Position numbers and translations under genes: made by a program
The notes under the pieces: generated by a model
The model's database searches: none
Seen by the model: the letters and a program-made list of their open reading frames with translations, nothing else
What the model was told of the DNA's origin: nothing
Source: Hibiscus mutabilis
Taxonomy: Eukaryota; Streptophyta; Magnoliopsida; Malvales; Malvaceae
Reading direction: 5' to 3'
Assembly: GCA_019671005.1 (NCBI GenBank)
Contig: CM033711.1
Location: 55,911,049-55,975,048 of the forward strand
DNA length: 64,000 nt
Shown here: one piece after another, positions 1 through 11,641 of the stretch
Layout of the letters: each line of letters begins with the position of its first letter
Numbering within the stretch: position 1 is the first letter of the stretch

Positions 1-240
1 TAACCGCCTAAACACCTACGAATCAACAACAATGGATATATCGAATCTCGTACGGAAATCATAAGTATAATACCAAAAAACCTAGAATGAGGCTCGGTAC
101 GACTAAGCCTTGGGATCATACACTCTGAGTGAGGCCCGGTTCCACTAAGCATCAGGTTCATACACTCATGATTGGAATCTCTCGTCGGGCATCTTCGAAT
201 GAGTCCTAGTCCCACTAAGCCTCAAGTTCATGCATTCGAG
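1..240 (-). repeat. degenerate ~39-bp tandem units in the LTR fragment
   Basis: On the minus strand there are about three units of the form GTGTATGA-N-GATGCTTAGTGG-N-CCGGGCCTCACTC. They correspond to the units at 63083-63205 and 41267-41405, where the core reads GATGCTATGTGACCCAGCC. They are diverged from one another, so this is an old array. Confidence 0.55.
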
Positions 241-2608
241 AATCTTTAACCATGATGTTGCAACACACTCTTCTCACACTGGGTATCTGGATCCCAATAA
301 TAAAAGTACTTAACCATAATATTTCCCTTACATGGCATACAACCTATTAGACACGTTTCCTTGTCTAGTACAGAACCGGGTCAGAGATGTCACCGGTGAC
401 CGATATTGAAAACTATACAGTAAAATTCAATGCAAAATGTATGATGATTTAATCAATTTATGCCAATGTAATAAAATTTCATCAAACATACCTTTTAAGG
501 TGGTCAATTAATTATCCAAATTGTCAATAAAGGCTATAATGCAATGTATTTAGTGTTTAGGGACTAAATTGTAAAAACTAATAAGTTGAGTTCCTTATAA
601 GAAATTAACAATTCAAATATTAAATTAAGGTCATATTATACAAGCATACCAAATTTCACTGAGTTTTAAGGTCTACAATATGTTCAACTAACCTTACCAA
701 TGTTAAGGACTATTTTATAAAGGTTACAAACCAGTTCAAGCCAATAACAAAACTACCTATATCAATATCATAATACAATATACACATGCTCTTGTCATAC
801 GCCACCATTCTATGAGTTACAAAGAAAACAAGAACGTTACTCAGAAGCCTTAAGATGTGACTTGCAACCTCGTACCACGATCGATCCTTAGAAGCCTTTA
901 TACCCTGAAATGTATGACAATGGAATATATTAGGTTTACTTAGCCTAAGTGAGGTAGTGACTAAAAAGGAAGCTCTACAAGAAATGATAACAAATATCAA
1001 TAAAGATGCACAGTGGTCAAACTTGAGATATTGCAACATTTGAGGTAGTCTTAGTTACACAAAGTCTTATTTACATGATTTATTTAGAATCTTTTTTCAA
1101 AGGCTGAAAGATTTCGTATCTTATTCAAAGGTCTTTCACAGTTCTTATCTTAATCTTACAAAGTCTTATAGAAGCTTTATCTGAATTCTTACCTAGTTTG
1201 TATCATAGTTTATCGAAATCCTTATCAAAGCTTATCAGAGTTCTTATCTGAGTTCATATTGGAGTTCATATATGAGTTTATATCGAAGTTCATATATGAG
1301 TTTATATCATAACTTGTATGTGTTCATATCGTTAACAAAAATTTGCCTTGGAACATGTTTGGACATAGGTAACATTGGTACGAGTTACACATAGCACAAA
1401 GCACAAAGCAATGGCTAGTGTCAAAGCATAACAAACCTATCTTCATTTCTCTTCCAATCTATCAATCCAACCAACTATCGCCAATCTCCTAACCATCTCC
1501 CATGTTACCTTCTATTGTCGCCAATATATCACATATATAGGGTCATCACCCCTACGCAATAGCCCATGGACCGTAGTCCTAAATAAACCGTTGTACTATG
1601 CCAAAATGTCCAAGGGCTTCCATTGTTTAGGCAACTTATACATTTTATGCATTTTTATTATGATAGGTATCTTATGACATAAGGTAAGCTTGTTTTCCTT
1701 CTTAGTATCTTATGGCATAGATGAGCTATAAGCTCCAAAGGAATTAAAAGTTCTTAATCTTATAACATTAAAGCTTGATATTGTTCTTGTGTCTTATGAA
1801 GAAGTTTAGAATTCAATTCGAGTTCGAAACAAAGCTTACATAATTTAGTTCTATCTTCCACAATTATCATAACTTATCATACGAAGCGTTCAATGCATTC
1901 ATGATGCATATGCAATGCTACATAAACAAAGAACTTATCAGAGATGCCATACCATGTAAGTATCCACACATTATGCTCTATGTGAGTTGTATGCAATGAT
2001 GTGATCAAGTACAAACATTATATACTTAGAAAAGAAAGATTGGAGTGACATCGTGACATACAAACTACACTCACATTAGATCCCAAAGTTACGAGATATA
2101 CTAAGCCACAAATCCCACATGCTCTTAATTAATTTCTCCTCCTAGCCTTCATTCTATCATCATCATTCATAACATTGTATGTGACTAAAAAATAGACCAT
2201 TCCATGGATTACCATGGATTAGTAACCACAATTAAAAATTATATTACTCTAAGCACAACTTCTCTTGGTAGTAATTCCAACATTTACAAGACTGTTTTAG
2301 GACAATTTATCTTTACACACCAAACCGTTTTATATTCATTAGCAATCTGTTTTTCATTCAAAACTAAATTGTTTTTACTGCTCAAGCACAAACTACACTG
2401 GTTTCATAATAAACTGTATACATATTGCATTAACAAACTGTACTACTGCACTCATACAAACTGCATACATACATGCTTCAAATAGCATACAAACTATATT
2501 CTTTCGTAGCATTGAACTTATAAAACCATAGAATTTAAGACTTGAGACCAACTTATAAAACCATAGAATTTTCAAGATAATTTAACACTTTAGCTCATTG
2601 CATTACTA
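1..2608 (-). repeat. LTR fragment, minus strand, related to solo LTR H
   Basis: Read on the minus strand, roughly 2600 down to 1050 follows the same order as 54400-55900. Shared blocks include the 'taactttgggat' segment, the 'gccataagatactaagaa' segment, 'aagttgcctaaacaatgga' and the 'actagccattgctttgt' segment. The part below about 1040 instead resembles the ends of the chromovirus LTRs at 25.7 kb and 63 kb: a 'catttcagg' acceptor-like site, then 'gggatccagatacccagtg' and a GTTGCAACA block. The LTR end itself lies outside the window. No coding frame is credible here; short frames at 710-1039 and 2204-2485 are LTR sequence. This is probably the remnant of an element in opposite orientation to most of the window. 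Confidence 0.7.
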
Positions 2609-4911
2609 TAGCGACCCCTTTTAAGAAAACCATAATTAAGTATAGTTCTGTAAGGTTCGACGCTACGAATTTACCCACTAAATCAATTCTTGGAAATTGT
2701 TGCTAAAAATGGGGATTTATTTTTGAAAATCTCTTTTTCTTTCGAAAATCGATAAAAACTTGGAGTCGCCACCTCCACTTGGGTAAGGTAGGCCGGACAC
2801 CATAAAATACCAGAGATTCGTTATGAAAGGGTTCGGGAGTTGGTTACGCATGGGGAAGGATTAGAATCCCATCACGCCCAGATATCGGTACTAGAATATT
2901 TGTTGCCTGTAAGATGATGGAAAATCAATTGAAATTTGAAATGACTTTAATTTGGTGTACTTAGTTAAAAATGGGCCTTAATTGCATGGGCCTTATTGAA
3001 TCGGTGGGATCAAATTAATTAGACATTTAATTTATAAGGATGACGATACACTGGACCATAGACTAAACCGACATCGAATAAGGCCGAGTGCTGCGTTAGT
3101 TTACGGTTCGGGTCCCGTACGTCACCTTTATGCATGATGCGGACAGTTAAAATATGATGTTATGATCTTGCCAATTTTAATCATCATTTACCTTGGGACG
3201 TTAAAGATTAATCCAAGTATTCGATCAACATCTATTAAGGCAAGATTGTTACGACACGAACACAGGGATTAATGAATACCCCTTTTTATGATTTAGGTTA
3301 AATTAACATGCAATCAAGACATTAAAAGTCATATGAATGACAATTAAGGGATGACAATCAAAGGCACAAATATAAACACATAAAAGGAAGCACACCCAAG
3401 TCCTAACCTAAAAAGGCCCAAGTTATGAGAAATTCGATTAGTGATCTAATTATTAGTTAAGTGATTCTAATATTTAATCCTAGGTTAATTAATCCTAAAA
3501 GACTAGATGGCCTAACAACTTATGACAATTAATTTGAAATTTAACGCCAATCTAAACTTGGAATTAATTTTATCCTAAAAGTAATTAAGAAATGTTTAAT
3601 TAATTTAATGAATTTGACATTTACTCCAATAAGCCAAGGAAAACTTTAAATTCACTAAATTAATTTGAACCCTAATCTAACTAAGGCTCTAAAAGGACCT
3701 AATCCTAGAATTAACCAAATTAATTTAAAATCGTGCCCTTATGAAACAAGCACACGACTTAAATTAATTAAATTAATCTCTAAACTAATATAAAGCCTAG
3801 CTTAATAAGCCTAAAACCCCAAAATGCCCAAACACACAAAAGGCCTAAACCACTAAGCTAAGCAACCCAAACCCAAAGCAAGACAAGGCCCAAACTTTCT
3901 AAACATATATATCCAAAACACAAACAAATATATATATATATATATATATATACTATATACTCTATAATATATATGTGTGTGTATATATAAAAAAGTATTA
4001 CATATTTAAAACTATATTATATTATATATATTATAAAAAACGTATAAAACACATATTACATATTTTAAAAGAAACTATACATTATATTTTGTATAAAAAA
4101 TTATATTATATATATTATAGAAACAATATATTATATATTACGTAGAAATTATGTATTAAATGTATATAAAACACTATATGTTATATCTACTATAAAAACT
4201 ATACATTGCATTCTATTATAATAACAAAAACTACACTATATGCCATGCATTATACATATTGTACCAAACGTATTACAAGAAAAACCAAACACCAAGTAAC
4301 GCATATTAAGCCATATCAACCATATATCAACATGGCAAAAATAAGCATAAATAGGGACTGAAATGTAAAAGAAACAGATTACACTACATAAAATTCAAGC
4401 ATGTAAAAAAGGGAGGCAAAATGGCAAGGATCATGCAACTCCGAGGACTACGGTTGGAAATAAAAAGGCAGAATGGCCTGATGGGGGTAATTAGACCACA
4501 CGGAGAGACCAAAGGTTCAATATGCCCATGCGAAAGGACCGTAGGCGATATTAAGGCTGGGCGGAGGGATTTATAATGTAATAAGCCCATTTTTAAAATA
4601 AACGGTTTTATAAAACAGATGTTTCGGCCAAACCAAAATCCTTTTGGCCATTTTATAATCAAACCGAAAGAAAAAACTCTCACCCCCTTTAAATCTTCAT
4701 CTAGGTTCATCACGAACCCAGATTCTAACAACCCCTCTGCCATAATTTCTAGAAATCGGCCGCCGTACCGCCGCGCCGGCCTCGCTCATCGGCGGCTGGT
4801 AAATTCAAAACCACCCAAAAGGCCCTTTTTCTCTTCTAAAACCAAATCCAAACTCAAATCTCCCCAAAGACGGGTCAGGCCACAAATTGTTATCAAAATG
4901 TTTTTGGAAAA
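2609..4911 (-). mobile_element. Tat/Ogre-type LTR fragment, second family, minus strand
   Basis: On the minus strand the terminal 300 bp parallel the end of the Tat LTR at 19310-19562: a 'ccttccccatgcgtaacc' block, an 'actcccgaaccc' block, 'ggtggcgactcc' and a terminal AAAAGGGGTCGC. The sequence between these blocks is diverged, so it is a related but distinct family. The GC-rich 'gccggcgcggcgg' stretch near 4760-4800 and the 'ttcagtccctattt' type segment near 4360 also have counterparts in the other Tat LTR. The U3 end is missing where the similarity stops near 4911. No internal coding sequence adjoins it in the expected direction, so it is a truncated or solo LTR. Confidence 0.65.
3928..3952. 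repeat. (AT)n microsatellite
   Basis: An uninterrupted AT dinucleotide run. It is followed by about 300 bp of AT-rich sequence (to about 4260) built from degenerate TATATTATA/ATATATTATA motifs, inside the minus-strand Tat LTR fragment. Confidence 0.9.
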
Positions 4912-5533
4912 GGAATTTGCCAGTTCATAAAGGTTTCAATTTATTCGTCCGCTTAATGAATGTAATTCTATTTTACACATTTTAAAATTGTTACAAAAAG
5001 CTTTATTCCTGAGCTTTATCCAGTTGTTAAGAGATGGGAAATCGCTTTGCTCATGTCAGAATATTGATTCTCCGTATGAGCCTAGCAAGTACCTTCGAGA
5101 CTCATATGCTTCATGTCTTCGTAAGGATACTGATTCTTCGAAAAGACATAGGAAGTGAGTCCTCCTGAGCTGAACTTGGTTTGTTTGAATGCTATAATGG
5201 CTGAGAACCAGGGGCCTTGCTACCCTTAGTAGGGGACAGCAGGGACAGCTCGAGTACCATTTAGAACTCAACCATTTGATAACTTAGAGCCTACCCTAAT
5301 AGAGCCATGCGAAAAACCTAGGGTTTTAGTAATAAAGGGAGACATGTCCTGGAGTGTTGACATGTGCTGCCCATAATTGTTTGTGAAAATATTTTGAATT
5401 CTCTGTGTTTTCTTGATTTTAATCTTTCTCTCCCCTTGTCTTGTTGTTTTGCATATCCATTCATGCCACATCATTACATATTTAGATGGGGTTGATTCTC
5501 AAAATAATTGCTCAACTTTGAAAAGCTCTTGTT
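4912..5533. other. rearranged junction and presumed leader of the Tat element
   Basis: The first 66 bp (to 4977), read on the minus strand, match 19228-19293 of the Tat 3' LTR at about 80 per cent by eye; both contain TTACATTCATTAA and GCAAATTCC. So a piece of that LTR family sits here in inverted orientation. The rest carries no frame I trust. A stretch from about 5308 (CCTAGGGTTTTAGTAATAAAGG onward) and the pyrimidine-rich run near 5400-5445 look like an untranslated leader. I cannot find the 5' LTR end or a primer-binding site for the downstream Tat element. Confidence 0.45.
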
Positions 5534-7785
5534 ATGGACAAAAGAATTTTGAAAAGCGAAGATGAGAATGCAAAGGTACGGCATTGGTCTGTGGTGAATC
5601 AGTGAATATTTGGAGATAGTCTAGCAGCTGATCATGAGACAAAGACTTCAGAATATGCCCACATCATTATCAAGCAGAACAATGTGCAAGAACTGCGGGA
5701 AATCTGGGAGCACTTTGATTATGAGACTAAGTAGTTATTCCATGAAGTCTATGGTGACATAGTTTATCTCTTGTACGTGAAGGTTGATAGGCAGCTTCTG
5801 AAAGCCTTGGTTCAGTTCTGGAATCCCGGGCATTGTTGCTTCACTTTTAATAAAGAAGACATGATGCCTACATTTGAGGAGTACTTAGCCCTTTTCAACC
5901 TGTGCAAAGTGAAGAAGAACTGGGTTTATGCCAAGCCTCCTAAAAACAAAAACCCACATGCAAAGCTTCTGGCATTCGCTGGTATGAGTGATGGTTGGGT
6001 TAGGGGGTTGATAAGAAAGAGAGGAGGCACCTTTAATTTCCCTTGGTAAAGCATTAGTAGTATAATTTCTATTCACCCCGACAGGGAAAAGAGGGTTGAT
6101 CTCCTAGCCATTGCAATTTATGGTTTAGTCATCTTTTTAAGGGTTCTAGAGAACATTGATGTGGCATTACTTGATTTCCTTGAACAACTAAAGAGAGGAG
6201 TCAATCTGGTACCAGCTGTACTTGTTGAAACCTTTATTTCCCTCAATGATTGTCGAAAAATTGAAGGTGTCCATTTTGGAGGATGTGCTCCGCTTTTACA
6301 AGTCTAGGTTCTTAGTCATTTCTGGAAATGCCCAACATTGGTTTTATCAAATGTGTTTTCCCCGCACTTCTCACCTCTTCGAGTATTCTTGGAAAATGAG
6401 TGGCCCATTGCTAAGAAGAATAAATGGATTGATATATTTAGGGATCGTCGTGACAAAGACATCAGATGGAGGGTTCCTTGGATGGGTCATACCAAAGTCC
6501 TATATAAATGTGGAGATTTCAACTTCCTTATGTTGTTAGGTTTGTGGGGAGGAATTGGATGTGCTCATTTGCTAGTATCTCATTAGTTTAGGTCTCAGAA
6601 GTTCATCCCATTCACTACCGGTCTTGGCTCATCAGAATTTGAGTTCCAAGGAGAGTTCAGACAGAAGGTTTAGACAATCAGTGATGCATGGAACCACTGT
6701 TATCATATGAAGTTAGAATCTGATAAACATTGCATGTATACCCCAGACTATGATATTTGGAGGCATACTAGAGTAAATGACAAAGTCATAGCACCTACAT
6801 CCGGACAAGCTAAGTCTCTAGAAGAACACTTAAAGGTAGTCCTTACAGAACCTGACATCCAAAGAGAAGAATTAAGAAAGGGCTAAGTTGGAGATAAAAG
6901 CCTTACAAGAGCATAACCAAAGGGACATGTTTGAGTCAAACCTTGATGTTGAGAAGTATAAAGGGGAAACGAAGCGAGTAGTGAAGCTATATGAAGACCT
7001 AAAAAAGAAGTTTGAGATCCAAATAGTTGATCTTCTCAAGCTCCAGGCTGCCATCTGAAATACTGATCTAAGAAAGACCCTCGAACAGTAGAAGTAAGAA
7101 ATTGAGCACGTTGTATGAAAATAAAAGGAACGAGGAAGGTGCGAGGTCGAGAAATATAGACGAGCCATTGTTGAAGAGAAAAAAGAAGGGTAAGCTAGCA
7201 ACTAAAAATGGAAATGGCAAACGGGTTCATGAAAGTGAGAAAGAAAGTATGGCTTAATGGAAAAGGAACGTCCAGGACAACAAAATTCACTTATTTGAGT
7301 TGCAGAAGGTATATGACCAGACTAGTGTGAAGCTAAAGCAGAGTCAGGCTTGTGTTACTAAGTTGCAAGCCAAAATAGATGATTTGAACTGCTCGTTCCA
7401 TAGACTCCAGAATCATCACACCTATATTGAACTTCAGGCCTGTCTAAGTGAGAATGATACTGTGAAGAAATAGGTTGAAGGAATGGATAACATCATCTAG
7501 GAATATAGGACGAAGATCTTTGTCCTTGAAGACATAACTGAGGGAGGTAATGATTATTGGTTCACTCGTCTTAGAGACGTTACTAGAAGATTTCAAGAAT
7601 GAGACGAGTTCGATTGGACTATCATGACCCAAGTATAGGATGTGGTTCGACACGTGATAATGTTAGCCACTGAAGCTGTAACTCTTCGTCAGTACGTCAA
7701 ACCAGCAGGAGAAGCGGGACCGAGGCTTATGTTGCTCACTGAATAAATCAAAGAACTAGGAGATCGGGCTAATAAATATTTGTAA
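5534..7785 (+). pseudogene. extra ORF upstream of gag (DUF7745-like domain plus coiled coil)
   Basis: The frame starts with MDKRILKSEDENAKV and keeps conserved pieces: LLYVKVDRQLLKALVQFWNP, FTFNKEDMMPTFEEYLALF, then VDLLAIAIYGLVIF, DIRWRVPWMGHTK and LGLWGGIGCAHLLVSH. It passes through several in-frame stops (for example near 5602, 5733 and 6048) and at least one shift. The last third (about 6840-7780) is Lys/Glu-rich with heptad character, although heavily interrupted. From memory these pieces resemble the plant retrotransposon-associated family annotated as DUF7745, found ahead of Tat gag genes in several dicots. Its biochemical role is unknown to me. The start is set by the ATG in frame with the conserved block. 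Confidence 0.6.
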
Positions 7786-8032
7786 ATGAAATTTGATGTA
7801 ATAAAGACCATTTTACATCTAATAAAAGAGTTGTTTCTTGAGCAGATATTTCATGGAATTGACGGCCCTTCGCTTGCATTCCATTCTTATGTGTTTCATA
7901 GCTTTTCTTTGCATTTTACATTTGTGCATGCATACATGACATAATAAGAATCTAACTAAAATAAAAAATGGTAGAAAAATCAAAATAGCAAAAACAAATC
8001 ACAAGTACGGTACTCGGTCTCAAGTCAGAGCA

Positions 8033-9700
8033 ATGGAAGACAAAGTGACAGCCTTAGAAAGCAACCATAAGAGTACTCAGGATAGATTAGATAAGCTAGA
8101 GAAGGATCTGAATCAACAAATGGAGTTAGTTCACTGAAAGACAGTTGGTTCAATTGCAGCCATGTTAGGCTTTAAGGATCCAGATACGGTAGAAGCTGGC
8201 GAAGAAGCTAATGTTGTGCCAAAATTTCAAGGGATGACCTTCGTTCACCCAAGCATCGAAAGAGAAGCTCAATCTTCTAAAGTCAAGATTTCTCTACATT
8301 TTTCTAAAACCTAGGCTCATAATGAAATGAAGATAAACTCTAAAGAGGTCATTGAGGTGCCTGATCTCGATGAAATTGCCGATAAAGTGAAAGCTGGGAA
8401 GAAATGGGAAGATCGCTATGAGAAGTTGGAGGGAATGATTAAGTTTTTCCAAGAATGAGGTATATATGGAGGAGTGGATGCCAAGGATTTAAGCCTAGTG
8501 ACTGATCTGGTAGTGCCACCAATGTTCAAGGTTCCTAATTTCGAAAAATATAATGGAACTACGTGCCCTGCAGTACATCTAACTATGTATTACAGGAAAA
8601 TGTCGATGTATCTTGAGAACGAGAAGCTACTATCCATTGCTTCCAAGATAGTCTAGTAGGATCAGCTACACGTTGTACACGCAGTTAAGTCGAGTTAACA
8701 TCAGATCATGGAAAGATTTGTCGAGAGCCTTCAGTGAGCAGTACAAGCATGTTTCATACATGATTCCAACCCGTTTAGTTCTGCAAGGATTGGAACAAAA
8801 AAGTCATGAGAGCTTCCTCCAGTACGCGCAAAGATGGAGGGATGCAGCTGCCCAAGTCTAGCCACCATTGCTGGAGAGTGAGATCACCCAAATGTTCATG
8901 GAGACATTAAAGGGTTCTTTCTATGATCGTATGCTCAATCATGCTACAAAGAGTTTTACAGACATGCTTATAAATGGAGAGTTGATACTTGTGGCCATGA
9001 AAAATAGAAAGTTGGATAGTGGGGAAACAAAGAAACCATACAAAAAGAGAAGCAATAAAGTCAATGCCACTAATGTCTACAACCACAGTTACTCAAAGGG
9101 GGTAGTCTTCAACAAACCCAATGTCTCGCCCATAGCTCCAGCAGTCACAAATCATCCGAATGAAGAACAAAGATATCAAGGGAGCTCGAAACCATATTTC
9201 CCTCATATTCCAGTGACCTATGTAGAATTGTTTGCTGAACTGGTCAAATCCCAGATGGTGCTGCCAAGACATGTTTCCCTATTCTCACCACCATACCCAC
9301 CATGGTATGATGAGAAGGCACAATGTGAATACCATGCAGGGGTTAGGGGGCATACCATTGAAAATTGGACTGCATTCAAAAGGGTGGTGGATGACTTAAG
9401 GAAATCAAGGATGTTGGTATTCGATACATTAGAAGAAAAGGGAAACCCTCTACCAAATCATCGAAAGGCGGGTGTGAATGCAATCATAGAGGATGAGGAT
9501 AAAGTGGTTAAGGAATGTGTTTCTAAAGTTAGAACTCCCATGAAGTGGGTATAGGCTCAAATGGTGGCAGTAGGGATATTGGAAGAATGAGCCTGAAAGC
9601 TGAAAGTTGAAGTCGAATTGTACTGTGAATACTACATGAAGGAAGGACATGAGATTGATTGTTTCTTAGAATTTAGGCACTAGTTCAAGACAAGATGAAT
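8033..9700 (+). pseudogene. gag: Tat gag polyprotein
   Basis: The ATG at the start opens a charged coiled-coil segment (MEDKVTALESNHKSTQD). The capsid-like region follows: MFKVPNFEKYNGTTCPAVHL, RSWKDLSRAFSEQYKHV, then ESFLQYAQRWRDAAAQV, the typical Retrotrans_gag pattern. The C-terminal part has two knuckle-like segments, CEYHAGVRGHTIENW (last Cys lost to Trp) and CEYYMKEGHEIDCF. One frameshift lies near 8660, and there are stops at about 8456, 8862 and 9552. Gag would package RNA into virus-like particles. It is non-functional as it stands. It sits between the extra ORF and the protease, as in other Tat elements. Confidence 0.8.
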
Positions 9701-9795
9701 GAAAAGAACTTGAGTTCTTTGAAAAAGAAAACAAGGAATGCACTCTGGACATTTATGCATCAGAGGAGTCACCCTCTAGAAGAGACTATCCTAGA

Positions 9796-11373
9796 ATGAA
9801 GCCTTTAGTTATTAAGGCTAAAACGAGAGTTAGTGAGCCAGCAAGGGCTGTAACCCCGCGGCTTATATTTAAAGCGCCAACCCCATTTCCATACAAGGAT
9901 AGCAAGCATGTTCCTTGGAATTATACTTGTGCAGTGGCAGTTCCGGGAGAAACATATGTTCATGTGAAAGAAGAGCCAGTTAATGAGGTGAGCTATTTCA
10001 CGATGAGTGGAAGGCTTTATTCCCAACTAGTAGTAGAGGATAGAGATGCAGTGCAAAGGAAAGTTGCTACTGAAGAACCTGAGAAAGAAGATAACAGAGA
10101 TTTCTTCAAAGAGAAACCGATAGCATATCATGAGCCTGTAAAGGAATCAGAGGACCAGAAATTCTTGAAGATTTTAAAACACAGTGAATACAACATCGTG
10201 GAGCAACTTCACAAGCTTTCAGCTTGAATTTCTATGCTTTCTCTACTATTAAGTTCTGAGGGCCACCGTGAGGCCTTGTTAAAGATTCTGATCCAGACAT
10301 TCGTATCAAAGGAGATCACAACCGATAAGATGGATATGTTAGTCAATACCATTGCAGTTAACAACTTCATTTCATTCAATGATGAGGAAATACCAGGCGA
10401 GGGAAGGAGATCGTGCAAGGCTTTATATATCACTACCAGATGTAAGGGACATATGTTACCTGTAGTCCTAATCGATAGTGGGTCGGCACAGAATGTTCTA
10501 CCGTTAGCCACATTGAAAAAGCTGCCAATAGACAGTTCTCATATGAGAACATATCAAAATACGGTTAGAGCATTTGATGGAACTCGAAAGGATGTGTTAG
10601 GGAAAATTGAGGTGCCTTTGCAAATTGGACCAACAACCTTCGATGTTGAATTTGTGGTCATGAATATAAGACCTAGTTACAGCTGCTTGCTTGGGCGCTC
10701 GTGGATCCACACAGCATGAGCGGTCCCATCTACTTTACACCAGAAGCTGACGTTTGCGATCGATGGACAACTAATAAATGTCAGTGCAGAGGAGGAAATC
10801 ATTGCATCAGTAACCACTGGTGCACCCTTCATCGAGATCGATGAGGGTGCACTTGAGTGTCATTTCAGGACATTAGAGCTAGTCAATGCAACCTTTTTCA
10901 CTAAAGGGAGCAAGGTGCCATAACCGGAATTATCGAGCTCTACGAAGATGCAGGTGAAACAAACGCTTGGGAAAAGAGCTAAAATTGGGAAAGGATTTGG
11001 AAAGAAACATCAAGAGAGGTTGTATACTGTAGTAATCCCAGCAAAAAAGGATCAGTTTGGCTTAGGCTTTAAGCCCAAAAAATGGAAAAGAAGGGCTGAA
11101 ATCACAAAACATCAAGAGAGAAAAAGGGCTATATTGAAGGTAGAGGAGATTGAGTCGGAGCCGATGACTTTCCCTCCCCTAAGCCATAACTTTATATCTG
11201 GAGGCATGCTGGATCCAAGTGCCCCAATTAGTGATGAAGGAAAAGGAGATAGTGCTCTATTTGAAGTGTTTGAAAAGCTGAGTATTAACTCTGTGATTGA
11301 CGAGGAAGAAGAGAGCCAATACCTGTCAATGATCTGCCCTTGCTCTGAGCTTGACAATTGGACTGCTGAATAA
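9796..11373 (+). pseudogene. Tat aspartic protease region with G-patch-like segment
   Basis: A single frame runs through the interval, interrupted by three nonsense codons (10225, 10717, 10921). The first part has the TPFPYKDSKHVPWNY linker that normally precedes protease in Tat polyproteins. The protease core is VVLIDSGSAQNVLPL, with the catalytic Asp in a D-S-G triad kept, followed by the flap/strand region and CLLGRSWIH. Further on, GKRAKIGKGFGKKHQ and KDQFGLGFKPKK give the glycine spacing of a G-patch, a nucleic-acid-binding motif also attached to some retroviral proteases. The enzyme would cut the Gag-Pol polyprotein. Confidence 0.8.
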
Positions 11374-11641
11374 GTTCATGTAGTTTTTAAGACATGTTCA
11401 GAGTAATTCTCAAAACCAACTCCTTTGCTTCAGGCCCGGAGACAATAGGGGATCTTATGTAAAGGGCCTATGTCAAACTTTTATTTTGAGTTCAATAAAA
11501 GATGCATTCCCTTAAATCTTGTATGGCAAACTTTCTTTCATAAATACACCAAAACCAAATGAAAACCATAAACCATAAAAAAATTCCATTCATTTTGTTT
11601 CTTCCCTTTGTATATATCTTTTGCCTATTCCTTTTTCAGGT
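11374..11641 (+). other. non-coding gap between protease and RT, candidate intron
   Basis: The protease frame stops at 11371-11373 and RT similarity begins only near 11700. The gap ends in a long pyrimidine-rich run followed by CCTTTTTCAG at 11632-11641, a strong 3' splice-site context. Ogre elements of the same lineage are known to carry an intron between protease and RT. I could not identify a convincing 5' donor: the GT dinucleotides just after the stop are in weak context. The gap also contains AATAAAAGATGC-type sequence near 11494, which could act as a poly(A) signal if unspliced. Confidence 0.5.

Noticed and set aside
2204..2575. Small plus and minus frames
   Set aside because: AT-rich LTR sequence with Tyr/Ile/Cys-rich translations and no conservation signal.
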